Below are positions 33,301 through 44,187 of a DNA stretch of 64,000 nt, piece by piece. The notes beneath the pieces were generated by a model, which was not told the DNA's origin, ran no database searches, and saw nothing but the letters and a program-made list of their open reading frames with translations. A program made the translations under genes and the position numbers. The stretch comes from Acidisarcina sp963790505. Its GTDB lineage: Bacteria > Acidobacteriota > Terriglobia > Terriglobales > Acidobacteriaceae. Within the stretch, counting starts at the first letter, position 1. Each line of letters starts with the position of its first letter. The stretch lies in contig CAWBOT010000004.1 of NCBI GenBank assembly GCA_963790505.1, forward strand, positions 186,001-250,000, written 5' to 3'.

Positions 33301-33725
33301 CGATCATCGGCATCATCCTCCTCATCGGCATCGTGAAAAAGAACGGCATCATGATGGTCGACTTCGCCCTCGAAGCGGAGCGCGAGCATGGCAAGAATTC
33401 GACCGAGGCTATCTACGAAGCCTGCCTGCTGCGCTTCCGGCCGATCATGATGACCACCATGGCCGCGCTGCTGGGCGGCATCCCGCTCGCCTTCGGCAAC
33501 GGCATCGGCTCCGAGCTGCGCCGTCCGTTGGGCATCGCCATGGTCGGCGGCCTCTTGCTTAGTCAGGTGCTCACGCTCTACACCACCCCGGTCATTTACA
33601 TCTTCTTCGACAATCTCTCTCGCGGCTTCAAGCGCCCCACCAACAAGTCCGAGCCCGGAACCCGGGGCCCGGGATTCAAGAGACGGCCCGGCGATGAAGA
33701 CAAACCTGCGGGGGTTCGGTCATGA
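30326..33725 (+). pseudogene. RND efflux pump subunit (MdtB-like), one frameshift
   Basis: RND permease of about 1132 residues once a single extra base near 31591-31593 is removed. The start GTG at 30326 overlaps the adaptor stop. Motifs: Phe-Ile-Leu-Arg-Pro-Val-Ala-Thr at the N-terminus, the TM4 proton-relay Gly-Phe-Val-Val-Asp-Asp-Ala-Ile-Val-Met-Ile-Glu-Asn-Ile, and a second half ending Arg-Arg-Pro-Leu-Gly-Ile-Ala-Met-Val-Gly-Gly. An unusual Ser/Thr/Ala/Gly-rich insertion of about 75 residues (encoded at about 32680-32905) sits in the second porter region before Val-Pro-Leu-Ser-Ala-Phe. It exports drugs or other hydrophobic compounds by proton antiport. The frameshift may be a sequencing error. 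Confidence 0.85.
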
Positions 33726-36700
33726 ACCTCTCCCGCCCATTCATCCGCCGCCCCGTTGCAACTACGCTGCTGACGATCGGCATCGCACTGGCGGGTGCCA
33801 TTGCGTATAAAGTTCTGCCCGTCTCGGCACTGCCCCAGGTAGACTTCCCGACCATTTCAGTCGGCGCCTCGCTGCCTGGGGCCAGCGCCGACATCGTCGC
33901 CTCCTCGATTGCCACACCGCTCGAAAGGCAGTTCGCCCACATCGCCGGCATCACCGAGATGACCTCGTCCAGCTCGCTCGGCAACACCGCCGTCACTTTG
34001 CAATTCGACCTGAGCCGCAACATCGACGGCGCCGCGCGCGAGGTCGAAGCGGCCATCAACTCCGCGCGCACCTACCTGCCTGCCAATCTGCCCGGCAACC
34101 CTACCTACCGCAAGGTGAACCCGGCCGATTCCCCCATCATGGTGATCGGCCTCACCTCGAAGACCTATGAACCTTCCAAGCTGTATGACATCGCATCGAC
34201 GATCGTCCAGCAGAAGCTCTCGCAGATCCAGGGCGTCGGCCAGGTGCAGGTTGGCGGCGGCGCGCTGCCCTCCGTGCGCGTCGAGGTGAATCCGAATAAG
34301 CTCTTCGCCAAGGGCTCACCATGCAGAACCTGCAGTCCACCCTGAGCCTGCAGAATGCCGATCAGCCGAAAGGGCAAATAGTCAGCGATATCAGCACCGC
34401 CGATATCGTCGCCAATGACCAGATCTCGCATGCCGAGGAATATCGCCCGCTGATCGTCGGTTACAACCATGGCCAGGCGGTGCGGCTCGCCGATGTCGCC
34501 GACGTGGAAGACGCCACCTCGAATGTCCGCTCCGCCGGATATCTCGACGGCAAACCCGCCACTCTGCTCATCATCTTTCGCCAGCCCGGCGCGAACATCA
34601 TCGAGACCGTCGATCGTATCTACGCCGAGCTTCCGTCGGTCAAGGCCTCGATTCCCGCCGGAATCGACACCACCGTCGCCATCGACCGCACCACCACCAT
34701 TCGCGCCTCGGTCCACGATGTCGAACGCACGCTGATCATCTCGATCGTCCTCGTCGTCTTTGTGGTCTTCGTCTTTCTGCGCAGCGGCCGCGCAACCTTG
34801 ATTCCCAGCGTGGCCGTCCCGGTTTCGCTCATCGGCACCTTCGCGGTCATGTACCTGCTCGACTTCAGCCTCGACAACCTGTCGCTCATGGCCCTCACCA
34901 TCTCCACCGGCTTCGTCGTCGACGACGCCATCGTAGTGATGGAGAACATCTCCCGCCACATTGAAAACGGCATGACGCCGATGGCCGCGACCTTGCAGGG
35001 CGCGAAAGAAATCGGCTTCACCGTCTTCTCCATCAGCATGTCGCTGATCGCTGTCTTCATTCCCATCCTCGCGATGGGCGGCATCGTAGGCCGGCTCTTC
35101 CGCGAATTTGCCGTGACTCTCTCGACCGCCATCCTCGTCTCAATGGTGATCTCGCTCACCACCACGCCGATGATGTGCGCCTACATTCTCAAGAGCCACG
35201 GCGAAGAAAAGCACGGCCGCCTCTACCGCGCCAGCGAGGGCATCTTCGAGGGAATGCTCTCGTTCTATCGCCGCTCGCTCGCCTGGGTGATTGAGAATCC
35301 AGGCCCGACGCTGGTAGTGCTGCTGCTCACCGTCGCCCTCAACTTCGTGGTGATCACCAAAATCCCCAAGGGATTCTTCCCGACGCAGGACACCGGCGTC
35401 GTCTTCGGCGGCGTGCAGGGTCCGCAGGATGCGTCCTTCCCGGTCATGAACAACTCTGTCCAGCAACTGGTGAACGTAATCAAGAACGATCCCGCGACGA
35501 ATCACATCGTCGCTTTCACCGGCGGCCAGGGCGCGACCAACGGCGGATTTATGTTTATGTCGCTCAAGCCGCTCAATGAGCGCGATGTGACCGCGTCAGG
35601 CTTTCTCGATCGGCTCCGGCCGAAGATGAATCGCCTGCCCGTTGCTTCGGCGTTCCTTCAGGCTGCCCAGGACATTCGCATCGGCGGGCGCGGCGGCAAC
35701 GCCCTCTATCAATACACCATTCAGTCCGACACCACCCAGGACCTCAATACCTGGGGGCCGATCCTGCTGAACGAGATGAAAAAGCTTCCCGGCTTTCAGG
35801 ACGTGAACTCCGACCAGCAGAATGGCGGCCTCGACCGAGATGCTGAAATATGATCGGGTCACAGCGGGCACGGCTGGGCATCACTGCGCAAGCGTTGGAC
35901 CAGTCGCTCTACTCCGCCTTTGGGCAATCCAGGTCTCGCTGATCTACACCCAGCTCAACCAGTACTACGTGGTGCTCGAGGTCGCTCCGGAATACTGGCA
36001 GGACCCTTCAGCGCTGAACAATATCTACCTGAACACCTCGACCCACGGAGTCATTCCGATTCGCGCCGTCACCACCGCCTCGGCAACCACGACGCCGCTC
36101 ACCGTCAATCACACCGGGCTCTTTCCTTCCGTCACCGTGTCGTTCAACCTCGCCCCTGGATTGTCGCTCAGCGATGCCACCCTGGCGATTGACCAGCTTA
36201 AACAGCGGCTCGGGACCCCCAACACCGTCCGTGGATTCTTCTCCGGCACGCTGCAGGCCTTCCAGGCTTCACTCAGCACGCGAGCCCTATTTGATCGTCA
36301 CCGCCATCCTCGCCGTCTACATCGTGCTCGGAATTCTCTATGAGAGCCTGGTGCATCCGCTGACCATTCTCTCCACGCTTCCCTCGGCCAGCGTCGGCGC
36401 GATGATCGCCCTCATGATCTTCAAGATCGACCTGAACGTGATATCGATCATCGGCATCATTCTGCTGATCGGCATCGTAAAGAAGAACGCCATCATGATG
36501 ATCGACTTCGCCCTCGTCGCCGAGCGCGAACACGGCAAGAACACCGCCGACGCGATCTTCGAGGCCTGCATGCTGCGCTTCCGCCCGATTCTCATGACCA
36601 CCATGGCGGCGCTCTTCGGCGCTCTGCCCCTGGCCTTCGGCACCGGCACGGGGTCGGAGCTGCGCCGGCCGCTGGGCATCACCATCGTTGGCGGCCTGAT

Positions 36701-36842
36701 CGTCAGCCAGGTACTTACTCTCTACACCACCCCGGTCGTATACCTGTTCCTCGACGGGCTGCGCCTGCGAGTTCAGGGCAAATCGCGCGGGACCTTCCAT
36801 CCCCCCGCCGATCTGCACTCCACCGGGAACGCTGCGAGCTAG
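33722..36842 (+). pseudogene. RND efflux pump subunit (MdtC-like), several frameshifts
   Basis: Second RND permease, starting with an ATGA overlap with the first. Five single-base indels break the frame: a deletion at about 34313-34316, insertions near 35833 and 35866, a deletion near 35930 and an insertion near 36280. Undoing them gives exactly 1040 codons, the normal length. Signatures: Phe-Ile-Arg-Arg-Pro-Val-Ala-Thr-Thr at the start, Ser-Thr-Gly-Phe-Val-Val-Asp-Asp-Ala-Ile-Val-Val-Met-Glu-Asn-Ile in TM4, Gln-Gln-Asn-Gly-Gly-Leu before the second half. It lacks the long low-complexity insertion of the first pump. It probably forms a heteromeric pump with the first RND subunit. Confidence 0.82.
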
Positions 36843-36868
36843 CTCGGATAATTGATCGGATAATTGCC

Positions 36869-38491
36869 ATGCGGAAGAATTCGAACCATCACCGGATGCA
36901 AGACCTGCAACAACTCGGAGGGCGCAGCACGCCCGGCGCTCTGGCGCTGGCCTTCTTGGCGCTGCTCGGCGGATGCACGGTCGGACCAAAATATCATCAG
37001 CCCGCCGCCCTGGCCAACGCACCGACGCCACCGGCCTACAAAGAATCCACCCCGCCTCCCGCCACTCCCGCCGCCCAGGCAACCGGCGCCGCTGCTCCCT
37101 CTGCCGAAGCCCTGAAGGTGTGGCAGCCCGCTAGCCCTTCTGACGCAATGCTTCGCGGCAAATGGTGGGAGATCTACAATGAGCCCGAGTTGAATGCGCT
37201 CGAAGATCAGCTCAACATCGACAACCAGACCATCAAGCAGTATTTCGAGAATTATATGGAGGCCCGCGCCCTCGTCCGCGAGGCCCGCTCCGAGTATTTC
37301 CCCACCGTCAGCGTAGGGCCGTCCTTGACCCGGCAGCGTACTTCGGCAAACCAGAGCAACAATTACAACACCAACAACGGCCAGACCCAGGTCAACGGCG
37401 GCCTCCAAAGTTCGCTCATCTCGCTGCCCCTCGATGTCAGTTGGGAGCCCGATCTCTTCGGGCGGATTCGCAACACCGTTCACGAAGAGCAATACGCCGC
37501 GCAGTTGAGCGCCGCCGACCTTGAAAACGAGCGCCTCGCCGAACAGTCCAGCCTGGCGGAATACTACTTCGAAATCCGCGGGCAGGATGAGCTGCAGAAA
37601 GTCCTCAACGATACCGTGGAGGCCGACAAGAAGGCCTTGTCCCTCACTCAGGCCCTCTACGAGACCGGCGTCGATAACCAAATCTCCGTGGTCCAGGCAC
37701 AGTCGGCGCTGCAAAGCGCCCAGGCCTCCGCTACTAACGTGGGCCTGCTGCGCGCTCAGTACGAACACGCCATCGCGATGCTGATCGGCCAACCGGCGTC
37801 CGCCTTTTCTATTCCCGTACGGCCCATGACCGCAGCCGCGCCGCCGATTCCAGTAGGCATCCCGTCGCAGCTCCTGGAGCGCCGTCCGGACATCGCCGCC
37901 GCCGAGCGCAACATGGCTTCGGCAAACGCCGCCATAGGAGTGGCCTATGCCGCGTTCTATCCGGCCGTGACCCTTTCTGTCGGCGGCGGCTTCGACAGCT
38001 CCACCTTCAAGCATCTCTTCGACTGGCCCAGCCGCTTTTGGTCGCTCGGCGCCTCTGTCTCCCAGCCGATCTATAACGCCGGCCTGACCGCTGGTCTCAA
38101 TCAGTACGTCACCACCTACAACGCCGACGTCGCCGCTTACCGCCAGACCGTCCTTACCGCCTTCCAGCAGGTTGAGGACTACCTCGCCGCAGTCCGCGTC
38201 TACTCCGTCCAGGTGCAGCAGCAGCAGGAAGCCGTCGCTTCGGCCCAAAAGGCCCTCGACCTCGAACTCGGACGCTATGAGACTGGCATCGATCCGTATA
38301 TCAACGTCGTCACGCTGCAAACCACCCTGCTCGGCGACCAGCAGGCGGTAGTCACCACTCAGGTGGGACAGATGACCGCTTCAGTGCAATTGATCGAGGC
38401 GCTCGGCGGCGGCTGGGACACCTCTCAATTGCCGACTCCCCAGCAAACGACTCAAGCACCCGACCCCGCAGAGAAAAAGCAGATCCAGTAA
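36869..38491 (+). CDS. Outer-membrane efflux channel lipoprotein (NodT/OprM family)
   Basis: 540 residues. An N-terminal signal with a lipobox (Leu-Leu-Gly-Gly-Cys at residues 32-36) is followed by Val-Gly-Pro-Lys-Tyr, a Pro/Ala-rich linker, then Lys-Trp-Trp-Glu and two OEP coiled-coil repeats. Typical blocks are Val-Ser-Trp-Glu-Pro-Asp-Leu-Phe-Gly-Arg-Ile-Arg-Asn and Leu-Leu-Glu-Arg-Arg-Pro-Asp-Ile-Ala-Ala-Ala-Glu-Arg. The trimeric channel spans the outer membrane and periplasm and completes the tripartite pump. The gene starts 26 bases after the second RND gene and is intact. Confidence 0.95.
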   Translation: MRKNSNHHRMQDLQQLGGRSTPGALALAFLALLGGCTVGPKYHQPAALANAPTPPAYKESTPPPATPAAQATGAAAPSAEALKVWQPASPSDAMLRGKWWEIYNEPELNALEDQLNIDNQTIKQYFENYMEARALVREARSEYFPTVSVGPSLTRQRTSANQSNNYNTNNGQTQVNGGLQSSLISLPLDVSWEPDLFGRIRNTVHEEQYAAQLSAADLENERLAEQSSLAEYYFEIRGQDELQKVLNDTVEADKKALSLTQALYETGVDNQISVVQAQSALQSAQASATNVGLLRAQYEHAIAMLIGQPASAFSIPVRPMTAAAPPIPVGIPSQLLERRPDIAAAERNMASANAAIGVAYAAFYPAVTLSVGGGFDSSTFKHLFDWPSRFWSLGASVSQPIYNAGLTAGLNQYVTTYNADVAAYRQTVLTAFQQVEDYLAAVRVYSVQVQQQQEAVASAQKALDLELGRYETGIDPYINVVTLQTTLLGDQQAVVTTQVGQMTASVQLIEALGGGWDTSQLPTPQQTTQAPDPAEKKQIQ

Positions 38492-38858
38492 GCCCGCATC
38501 TCTCGCAGTCACGTCGACAGGCTGGCCCCCTCCCGGTCCGAAGCTCAGTGCTGCGCTCGCGCCCGATACGCGCTTCCATCGGCTCCAACTAGGGCGTCGC
38601 CACTTCCTAACGCCCCAAGGGACTAAGCGCACCCGGCGCTGAGCCACCCCGCGACTATCCGCGACTGGGCACTCATTTGTAACAGCCATCTTGCAAAATC
38701 TTCTGGCCCCAAGAGTCTGCTCGGTGTTAGGGTAACGAACATCATTCACACACCAGTGACCTCGAAATGGTTACCTTTCAGGGTCAGCTACAACCAAATC
38801 AACCGTTTCACTCATTGCTTGGGCCAGTTTTCCCAAAAAGGAAAAAGGAGCTTTTCAG
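38492..38858. other. Intergenic region between the efflux operon and the S53 peptidase gene
   Basis: 367 bases with no gene I can support. Only the last 30 bases are clearly functional: AAGGAG lies about 9 bases before the peptidase ATG. No terminator hairpin or clear -10/-35 pair was found, though the A/T-richer half (38700-38830) is the probable promoter area. Confidence 0.4.
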
Positions 38859-40571
38859 ATGAATGGAAGTGTAAGCAGAAGTGTCACTTCCCTCGGCTTT
38901 CAGAGGGCAGGTTGGGCTTGTCTTGCAATCGCCGCAACCGCATTGGCCGTCACTACCGAAGCCAATGCGCAGTATGTAACCACGAATCACGTCCGGGAAG
39001 CAGTTCGCAGCGGTATGGCGGCGCCCCTCGGTCGGCTACCCGAGGCCCAGGTCATGAGCCTGGATCTGGTTCTGCCCCTGCGCGATCAGGCCGCGCTCGA
39101 GAACTTTCTGGCGGATGTTTATAACCCTGCCAGCTCCTCCTATCGCCACTTCCTCACCGTACCCGAATTCACGGAAAAGTTTGGCCCCACCCAGGCAGAG
39201 TATGAGGCGGTCGTGAGCTACGCCAGGGCCCATAGCCTGGTCGTAACCGGCGGCAGTCGCGACGGCATGGAAGTGCAGGTAAAAGGCACCGTCGGAGCGG
39301 TCGAGAAGGCCTTCCACGTGAACCTGCTCAACTATCAGCACCCCACCGAGAACCGGGTCTTCTTCGGGCCGGACCGCGAGCCGACGACCACCCTGTCGTT
39401 CCCGCTCTGGCACATCTCTGGCCTCTCCAACTACTCCATCCCGCATCCGCTCTTCGTCAAGAAGAGCGACTACGCACTCGCCCACGGTATCAAGGCCGAG
39501 GCGGTGGTCTCCCACGCCACGACCGGTTCGGGGCCGTCGGCCTCTTTCCTGGGAAGCGACATGCGCGCCGCCTACTATGGCGGCACGGCGCTCACCGGCG
39601 CCGGTCAGAACCTCGGCCTCTTCGAGTACGAAGGCACCGACCTCGCCGACCTGGCCACCTATTACAAGAACGTCGGTCAGACCAACTCTGTGCCGGTGAC
39701 CTTGCTCTCCGTAGATGGCACCAGCACCGCCTGCGTCGACACCCGTGCCGGGGGCCGCTGCGACGACACCGAACAGACCCTCGACATGACCCAGGCGCTC
39801 GGTATGGCCCCTGGACTGGCGAGCCTGGTGATGTATATCGGATCGACGGACACAGCGATCATCAGCGCCATGACCACCCACATCCCGCTGCCCACCACCA
39901 TCGGTTGTTCCTGGGGCTGGACGCCGGACGATCCCACCACACTCGATCCTTACTTCGAAAAGATGGCGGCCCAGGGCCAGACCTTCTTCGCGGCCTCCGG
40001 CGATAGTTCAACCTGGTCCTCGAGAAACGAAGCGTGGCCCGCCGACGACGCCTACGTCGTTTCCGTTGGCGGCACTGACCTGACTACCGCCAGCGCCGGT
40101 GGCGCCTGGAAGTCAGAAACCGCATGGGTGGATAGCGGCGGCGGCATCTCGCCGGACAAGATCGCGATCCCCTCGTGGCAGAAACTCTCCGGCGTCATCA
40201 ACTCCAGCAACAAGGGATCGACAACCTACCGCAACGGCCCCGACGTCTCGGCCAACGCCAACTTCACCTTCTACACCTGCTCCGACCAGAAAGCCTGCCT
40301 CGCCAACGACTATGGTGGAACCAGCTTCGCCGCCCCCATGTGGGCTGGTTACATTGCGCTCGTCAACCAGCAGCTGAAGGCCTACGGAGACTCCTACGTC
40401 GGCTTCCTGAACCCCACCATCTACGCCGAGAACATCACCTCCACCTACGGCACAGACTTCCATGACATCACCAGCGGCACCTCGGGGAGCTACTCCGCGG
40501 TGACCGGTTACGATCTGGTGACCGGATGGGGCAGCCCGAAGCCCGCGCTGATCACCACTCTCGCTCCCTGA
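38859..40571 (+). CDS. Secreted S53 family serine-carboxyl peptidase (pro-kumamolisin)
   Basis: 570 residues. Signal peptide cleaved after Ala-Asn-Ala (residue 37). An activation prodomain fills about residues 40-185 (Pro-kuma type, Leu-Asp-Leu-Val-Leu-Pro-Leu-Arg and Phe-Leu-Thr-Val-Pro-Glu-Phe-Thr-Glu-Lys-Phe-Gly). The catalytic domain shows the Glu-x3-Asp pair (Thr-Glu-Gln-Thr-Leu-Asp), the oxyanion Asp in Ala-Ser-Gly-Asp-Ser and the nucleophile in Gly-Gly-Thr-Ser-Phe-Ala-Ala-Pro. A late Asp-x-Thr-Ser-Gly stretch resembles the Ca2+ site. These enzymes work in acid and degrade proteins outside the cell, which fits an acidophilic soil bacterium. The operon partner is none; a clear terminator follows. 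Confidence 0.93.
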   Translation: MNGSVSRSVTSLGFQRAGWACLAIAATALAVTTEANAQYVTTNHVREAVRSGMAAPLGRLPEAQVMSLDLVLPLRDQAALENFLADVYNPASSSYRHFLTVPEFTEKFGPTQAEYEAVVSYARAHSLVVTGGSRDGMEVQVKGTVGAVEKAFHVNLLNYQHPTENRVFFGPDREPTTTLSFPLWHISGLSNYSIPHPLFVKKSDYALAHGIKAEAVVSHATTGSGPSASFLGSDMRAAYYGGTALTGAGQNLGLFEYEGTDLADLATYYKNVGQTNSVPVTLLSVDGTSTACVDTRAGGRCDDTEQTLDMTQALGMAPGLASLVMYIGSTDTAIISAMTTHIPLPTTIGCSWGWTPDDPTTLDPYFEKMAAQGQTFFAASGDSSTWSSRNEAWPADDAYVVSVGGTDLTTASAGGAWKSETAWVDSGGGISPDKIAIPSWQKLSGVINSSNKGSTTYRNGPDVSANANFTFYTCSDQKACLANDYGGTSFAAPMWAGYIALVNQQLKAYGDSYVGFLNPTIYAENITSTYGTDFHDITSGTSGSYSAVTGYDLVTGWGSPKPALITTLAP

Positions 40572-40597
40572 CAAACTCAGAGCCTAACCCGTTAACC

Positions 40598-40628
40598 AAA
40601 AGGCCCGGCTCATGGAGTCGGGCCTTTT
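40598..40628. terminator. Bidirectional rho-independent terminator
   Basis: Stem AAAAGGCCCG / CGGGCCTTTT with an 11-base loop, giving a GC stem with A-run on one side and T-run on the other. It serves both the S53 peptidase (plus) and the ROK-MFS-DUF5054 operon (minus, stop at 40652). Confidence 0.85.
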
Positions 40629-40651
40629 GCTGCGCCGCATCTGTCGCGGAC

Positions 40652-42746
40652 TCATGGGCGAAGCACAAAGCGGAAGCGCATATCTTCGTTGAACCACATG
40701 ATGTAGTTGGTCCCCCAGGCATTGTTGAAGAGGCAACTATGGATGCCCGCGGCAAGGTTGGGCTGGGCGCGGGAGAAATTGAGCGGCGACTTTTCGCCAA
40801 GCGCGATGAGTGGAACATCGAGAGTATCGACATAGAAAGAGCCGTGCGCGTCGTTATACCCGAAGCCCTTACTCACCGCGTGTTGATGCTGGCCACCGGC
40901 GGTTACCACGTCGAAGGGTGAGACGCTCTGCCCGGACTTGTCCATGCTCCAGCCGCTCGGATCGCCGATCACCGGATTCATCGTGAGCCATAGTGCCTCG
41001 GGCATGCGCGTCGCAGGCTTGTCGAACCAATAGAGATTCAACTGCACGACGGGCTCGGCGGCGGGCAGGACGAGCTCGAGATAGATCGCGCTTGGAAATG
41101 CGGCGCGTCCGCTGTTGATTGCTTCGGCATCGTCGATTTTTAGCATGGCAATCGCCCGATGCCCTTCGGGCAGGCGTTCAGTGCGAAGCTCGACGAGTTT
41201 GGGGGACCAGCTCTGGCTGCGAGCTCCATAGCGCTCGATGTTTGGCTTGCCGAAGTCTTTCGGCGCCCAGTCGGCCTTGGTGGTGAGGTAGTCGGCGAGG
41301 AATTTCTCGTAGTCTTCGTGAGAGAGCGTCTGATAAGAGAAGAGCGCGAGGGGATGCTGCGATGAGGCCCATTCGCGGCCGGTCTGCTTGTTGCGCAGGC
41401 CGTGGATGGCTCCGGTGTCTGGATCGAAGTTGAGCACGAAATACTTCGTATCGATGGCTTCGCCGGCGGAATGAGGGCTGCCGGTCATTGCAGGGCGCGC
41501 AGGAGCGAGAGCCGCGATGGCGCTCTTCGCTTCGGCTTGCTGCGGAGCGGGCAGCGTACCGATGCCGTCAAAGAGGTCCTGGCGTTTTTCCTGCCAGCTG
41601 AACTCGACGACTCTGTAGTTCTTGGTGTCGAGCATTCCGGCGAGACTCTTCGGGGTGTAGTGTTCGAAGTCCAGCCAGGTCTTGGTGTCGGTTCCCCAGG
41701 TGTGTTCTGTCTCGAGAAGCAGATGGCGCAGCAGCGCGATGTCGGTTGCGTCGCCGACTTGAAATTTGTTCGCCTCGATCCACTTGAGCCGCAGCCGGCA
41801 GAGCTCGCGATACCGCGCGACCTTCAGCGGATCACTGGCGACGCCATAGATCCAGGTGTCGCCGATCTCCTTCGTCACAACCGGAAGATGGCTGCGAAAA
41901 GGCTGAACGGCGTTGCCGATTTCGGTGAGGTTGGTGGCGGCGATCTTTGCGCGGGGAAAACGCTGGCCGAGATCGGCGTAGATCTCGGCGATCTCCTGCG
42001 GAGTATGCGGGCCGCTGTTGTCGTCGCGCACCACCACAGCGACGGCGAGGTCGGAGCCGGGCACGCAGACGATGTCGCCGTATTCATGGTGATACATCAT
42101 CACGAGCGAGGCGCCGTTCGGATTTCTCCAGACAAAGAGCGGCGGCAACTCGGCCGGTGTGCTTCCGCCATTCACGCCGATGTCGAGGAAGTTGACGCCG
42201 TGCTCGGCAAGGGGAGCAATGAGGCCGCGGGTGTGACCGGGAACGTCGGTCATCTTCGCGCCAGTCGTCGTGCGGCCAAAGCGGCGGTCGAGAGAATGCG
42301 AAAGCGAAAGACTGCCGGCAATCGAGCGAGCGGTCCATCATCTCCGTCTGCCAACTGAACGGCAGCGCGTGCCACGCAATGTCGCCATCGGCGATGGCCT
42401 GTTCCATGCGCCGCTTGTCTTCGGGCGAGGCCTGCTCAAGATATTCGTAGAGCAACCATGAGCCGGTGTTCCAGACATAGCGGTTTGAGCCAGCCTGGCG
42501 CATCTGCTGCGCGGTGCGAATCGCCTGCGGGAAGTACTCGACGAAGTAACGGTGAACGACGTGGGCCTGGGTGTCGATGAAGCCAGCGTCGAAATGGCAC
42601 TTGAACATCACCAACACGCGAGCGATCGCGGGGTTCGGCTCTGCGGGCGGAGCGAGCGTTAGACGGGCTTGCGCAGAAAGTCGCCGGGCGAGCAGGGCGC
42701 TTCCCAGGGTGAAGACGGATGACTTTACGAATTCGCGCCGATGCAT
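40652..42746 (-). pseudogene. Tat-exported DUF5054 (GH38-like) glycosidase, one frameshift
   Basis: 697 residues once a single extra base at about 42323 is removed; otherwise split into two frames. The ATG at 42746 opens a twin-arginine signal (Arg-Arg-Glu-Phe-Val-Lys) ending in Ala-Arg-Arg-Leu-Ser-Ala-Gln. The mature part has the GH38-like blocks Lys-Cys-His-Phe-Asp-Ala-Gly-Phe-Ile-Asp-Thr, Trp-His-Ala-Leu-Pro-Phe-Ser, Thr-Asp-Val-Pro-Gly-His-Thr-Arg-Gly and a C-terminal beta domain. This family is annotated as DUF5054 and is presumed to cleave alpha-linked sugars; the substrate is not proven. Last gene of the kinase-porter-glycosidase operon, 30 bases after the porter stop. Confidence 0.8.
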
Positions 42747-42776
42747 GGCACCTCTGGGTCGCGGATGCAACCAGCT

Positions 42777-44153
42777 TTACTCGATCCCCAACTGCCGCTG
42801 CAACTGCTCCAGCGTCACTCCCTTGGTTTCCGGGTAAGCGAAGAGCACCACGAAGAACTGCACGACCATCATCGCCGCGAAGAAGATAAACGGATAGGCC
42901 CCCGAAGTTTTCGCCAGCAGCGGAAAAGTGAAAGCAATCGCCGCATTCATGATCCAGTGCGAGCTGCTTCCCAGGCTTTGCCCTTTCGAGCGGACTTTGG
43001 TTGGGAAGACTTCACTGATATACACCCAAATCACCGCGCCCTGCGACACCGCAAAGAAAGCAATGTAGGCGACAAGCAGCCAGACCAGGAATGCCTGGTG
43101 CGAGTTGGTAAAGAAGACCGCTGCGACGCCTGCGAGACAGATCGCAGTGCCTACGGACCCAAACAACAGCAGCTTCTTTCTTCCCAGCTTGTCAATCACT
43201 GTCATCGCCAGCAGCGTCGCGACCAGATTGGTTGCGCCGATCGCCACCGCCTGCAGGTCTCCCGACATCCGGCTGAATCCCGCCGCCGCAAAGATATCGT
43301 TCAGATAATAGAGAATGGCGTTAATACCCGAGAGCTGATTGAACATCCCGATCGTCGCGGCAAGAAAGATCGGCCGCCGGTATTTCCAGGCAAACAGCGG
43401 CTCAGATTTGTTCGACCGCTCCATGTGGATCGAATCGACGATCTCTTTCAGCTCCTCCTCGGAGTTCGGCGAGCCCATCATCACCAGCACCTGCCGCGCT
43501 TCGTCGACGCGGTCCTGGGTAACCAGCCAGCGCGAGCTGCGCGGAATGCCAAACAGCATGATCAGAAACAAGACGGCGGGCAAGGCCGCGATGCCCAGCT
43601 GCCAGCGCCACTCCGTTGCACCCAGATGCAACTGGGCGATGACAAAGTTTGAGAAGTAGGCCAGCAGAATACCCACCACAATGTTGACCTGGAACATGCC
43701 CACCAGCCGCCCGCGCCATCGCGCCGGCGCGAGCTCGGCGATATACACCGGACCCAGCACCGACGATCCGCCGATGCCCAGGCCGCCGATAAAACGCGCC
43801 GCGAGCAGCGCATACCAGCTCCACGCCAGTCCCGATCCAAGCGCGGAGACGACATACAGCACCGCCATCACTCGCAGCGTGTCGCGGCCCCCGAACTTCT
43901 GCCCGATCGATCCCGCCGACATGGCCCCGATGACCGTCCCGACCAGAGCGATAGCAACCGTTGTCCCCAGCTCGCTCGGCGTCAGCGAATAGACCTGCGT
44001 TAGCTGATGGGTCGCACCCGCAATCACCGCGGTGTCAAAGCCGAAGAGCAATCCGCCCAGCGCCCCAACCGCAGTGCCTTTCAGCAGGTAGCGATTCATC
44101 GGGAATGGCGTCTTGTCTCCGGCGGACTGGCTGGCTGGTACCGGACTGATCAT
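42777..44153 (-). CDS. Sugar porter family MFS transporter (XylE/GLUT-like)
   Basis: 458 residues, twelve helices. Sugar porter hallmarks: Gly-Gly-Leu-Leu-Phe-Gly-Phe-Asp-Thr-Ala-Val-Ile-Ala-Gly in TM1, Gly-Arg-Arg-type loops (Lys-Leu-Gly-Arg-Lys-Lys), Pro-Val-Tyr-Ile-Ala-Glu-Leu-Ala-Pro, Arg-Ser-Ser-Arg-Trp-Leu, Gln-Leu-Ser-Gly-Ile-Asn-Ala-Ile-Leu-Tyr-Tyr and Pro-Glu-Thr-Lys-Gly. Imports a monosaccharide with H+. I chose ATG 44153, which has AAGGAAGG 7 bases upstream, over the in-frame ATG at 44177. It lies 34 bases after the ROK kinase stop. Confidence 0.94.
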   Translation of the reverse strand: MISPVPASQSAGDKTPFPMNRYLLKGTAVGALGGLLFGFDTAVIAGATHQLTQVYSLTPSELGTTVAIALVGTVIGAMSAGSIGQKFGGRDTLRVMAVLYVVSALGSGLAWSWYALLAARFIGGLGIGGSSVLGPVYIAELAPARWRGRLVGMFQVNIVVGILLAYFSNFVIAQLHLGATEWRWQLGIAALPAVLFLIMLFGIPRSSRWLVTQDRVDEARQVLVMMGSPNSEEELKEIVDSIHMERSNKSEPLFAWKYRRPIFLAATIGMFNQLSGINAILYYLNDIFAAAGFSRMSGDLQAVAIGATNLVATLLAMTVIDKLGRKKLLLFGSVGTAICLAGVAAVFFTNSHQAFLVWLLVAYIAFFAVSQGAVIWVYISEVFPTKVRSKGQSLGSSSHWIMNAAIAFTFPLLAKTSGAYPFIFFAAMMVVQFFVVLFAYPETKGVTLEQLQRQLGIE

Positions 44154-44187
44154 GGCAAAACCTTCCTTGCGGCTCAATGCCCCTGCG

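Noticed and set aside
37000..38320. 493-residue minus-strand frame opposite the outer-membrane channel
   Set aside because: Complete overlap with an intact NodT-family gene on the plus strand; composition typical of a GC-rich shadow.
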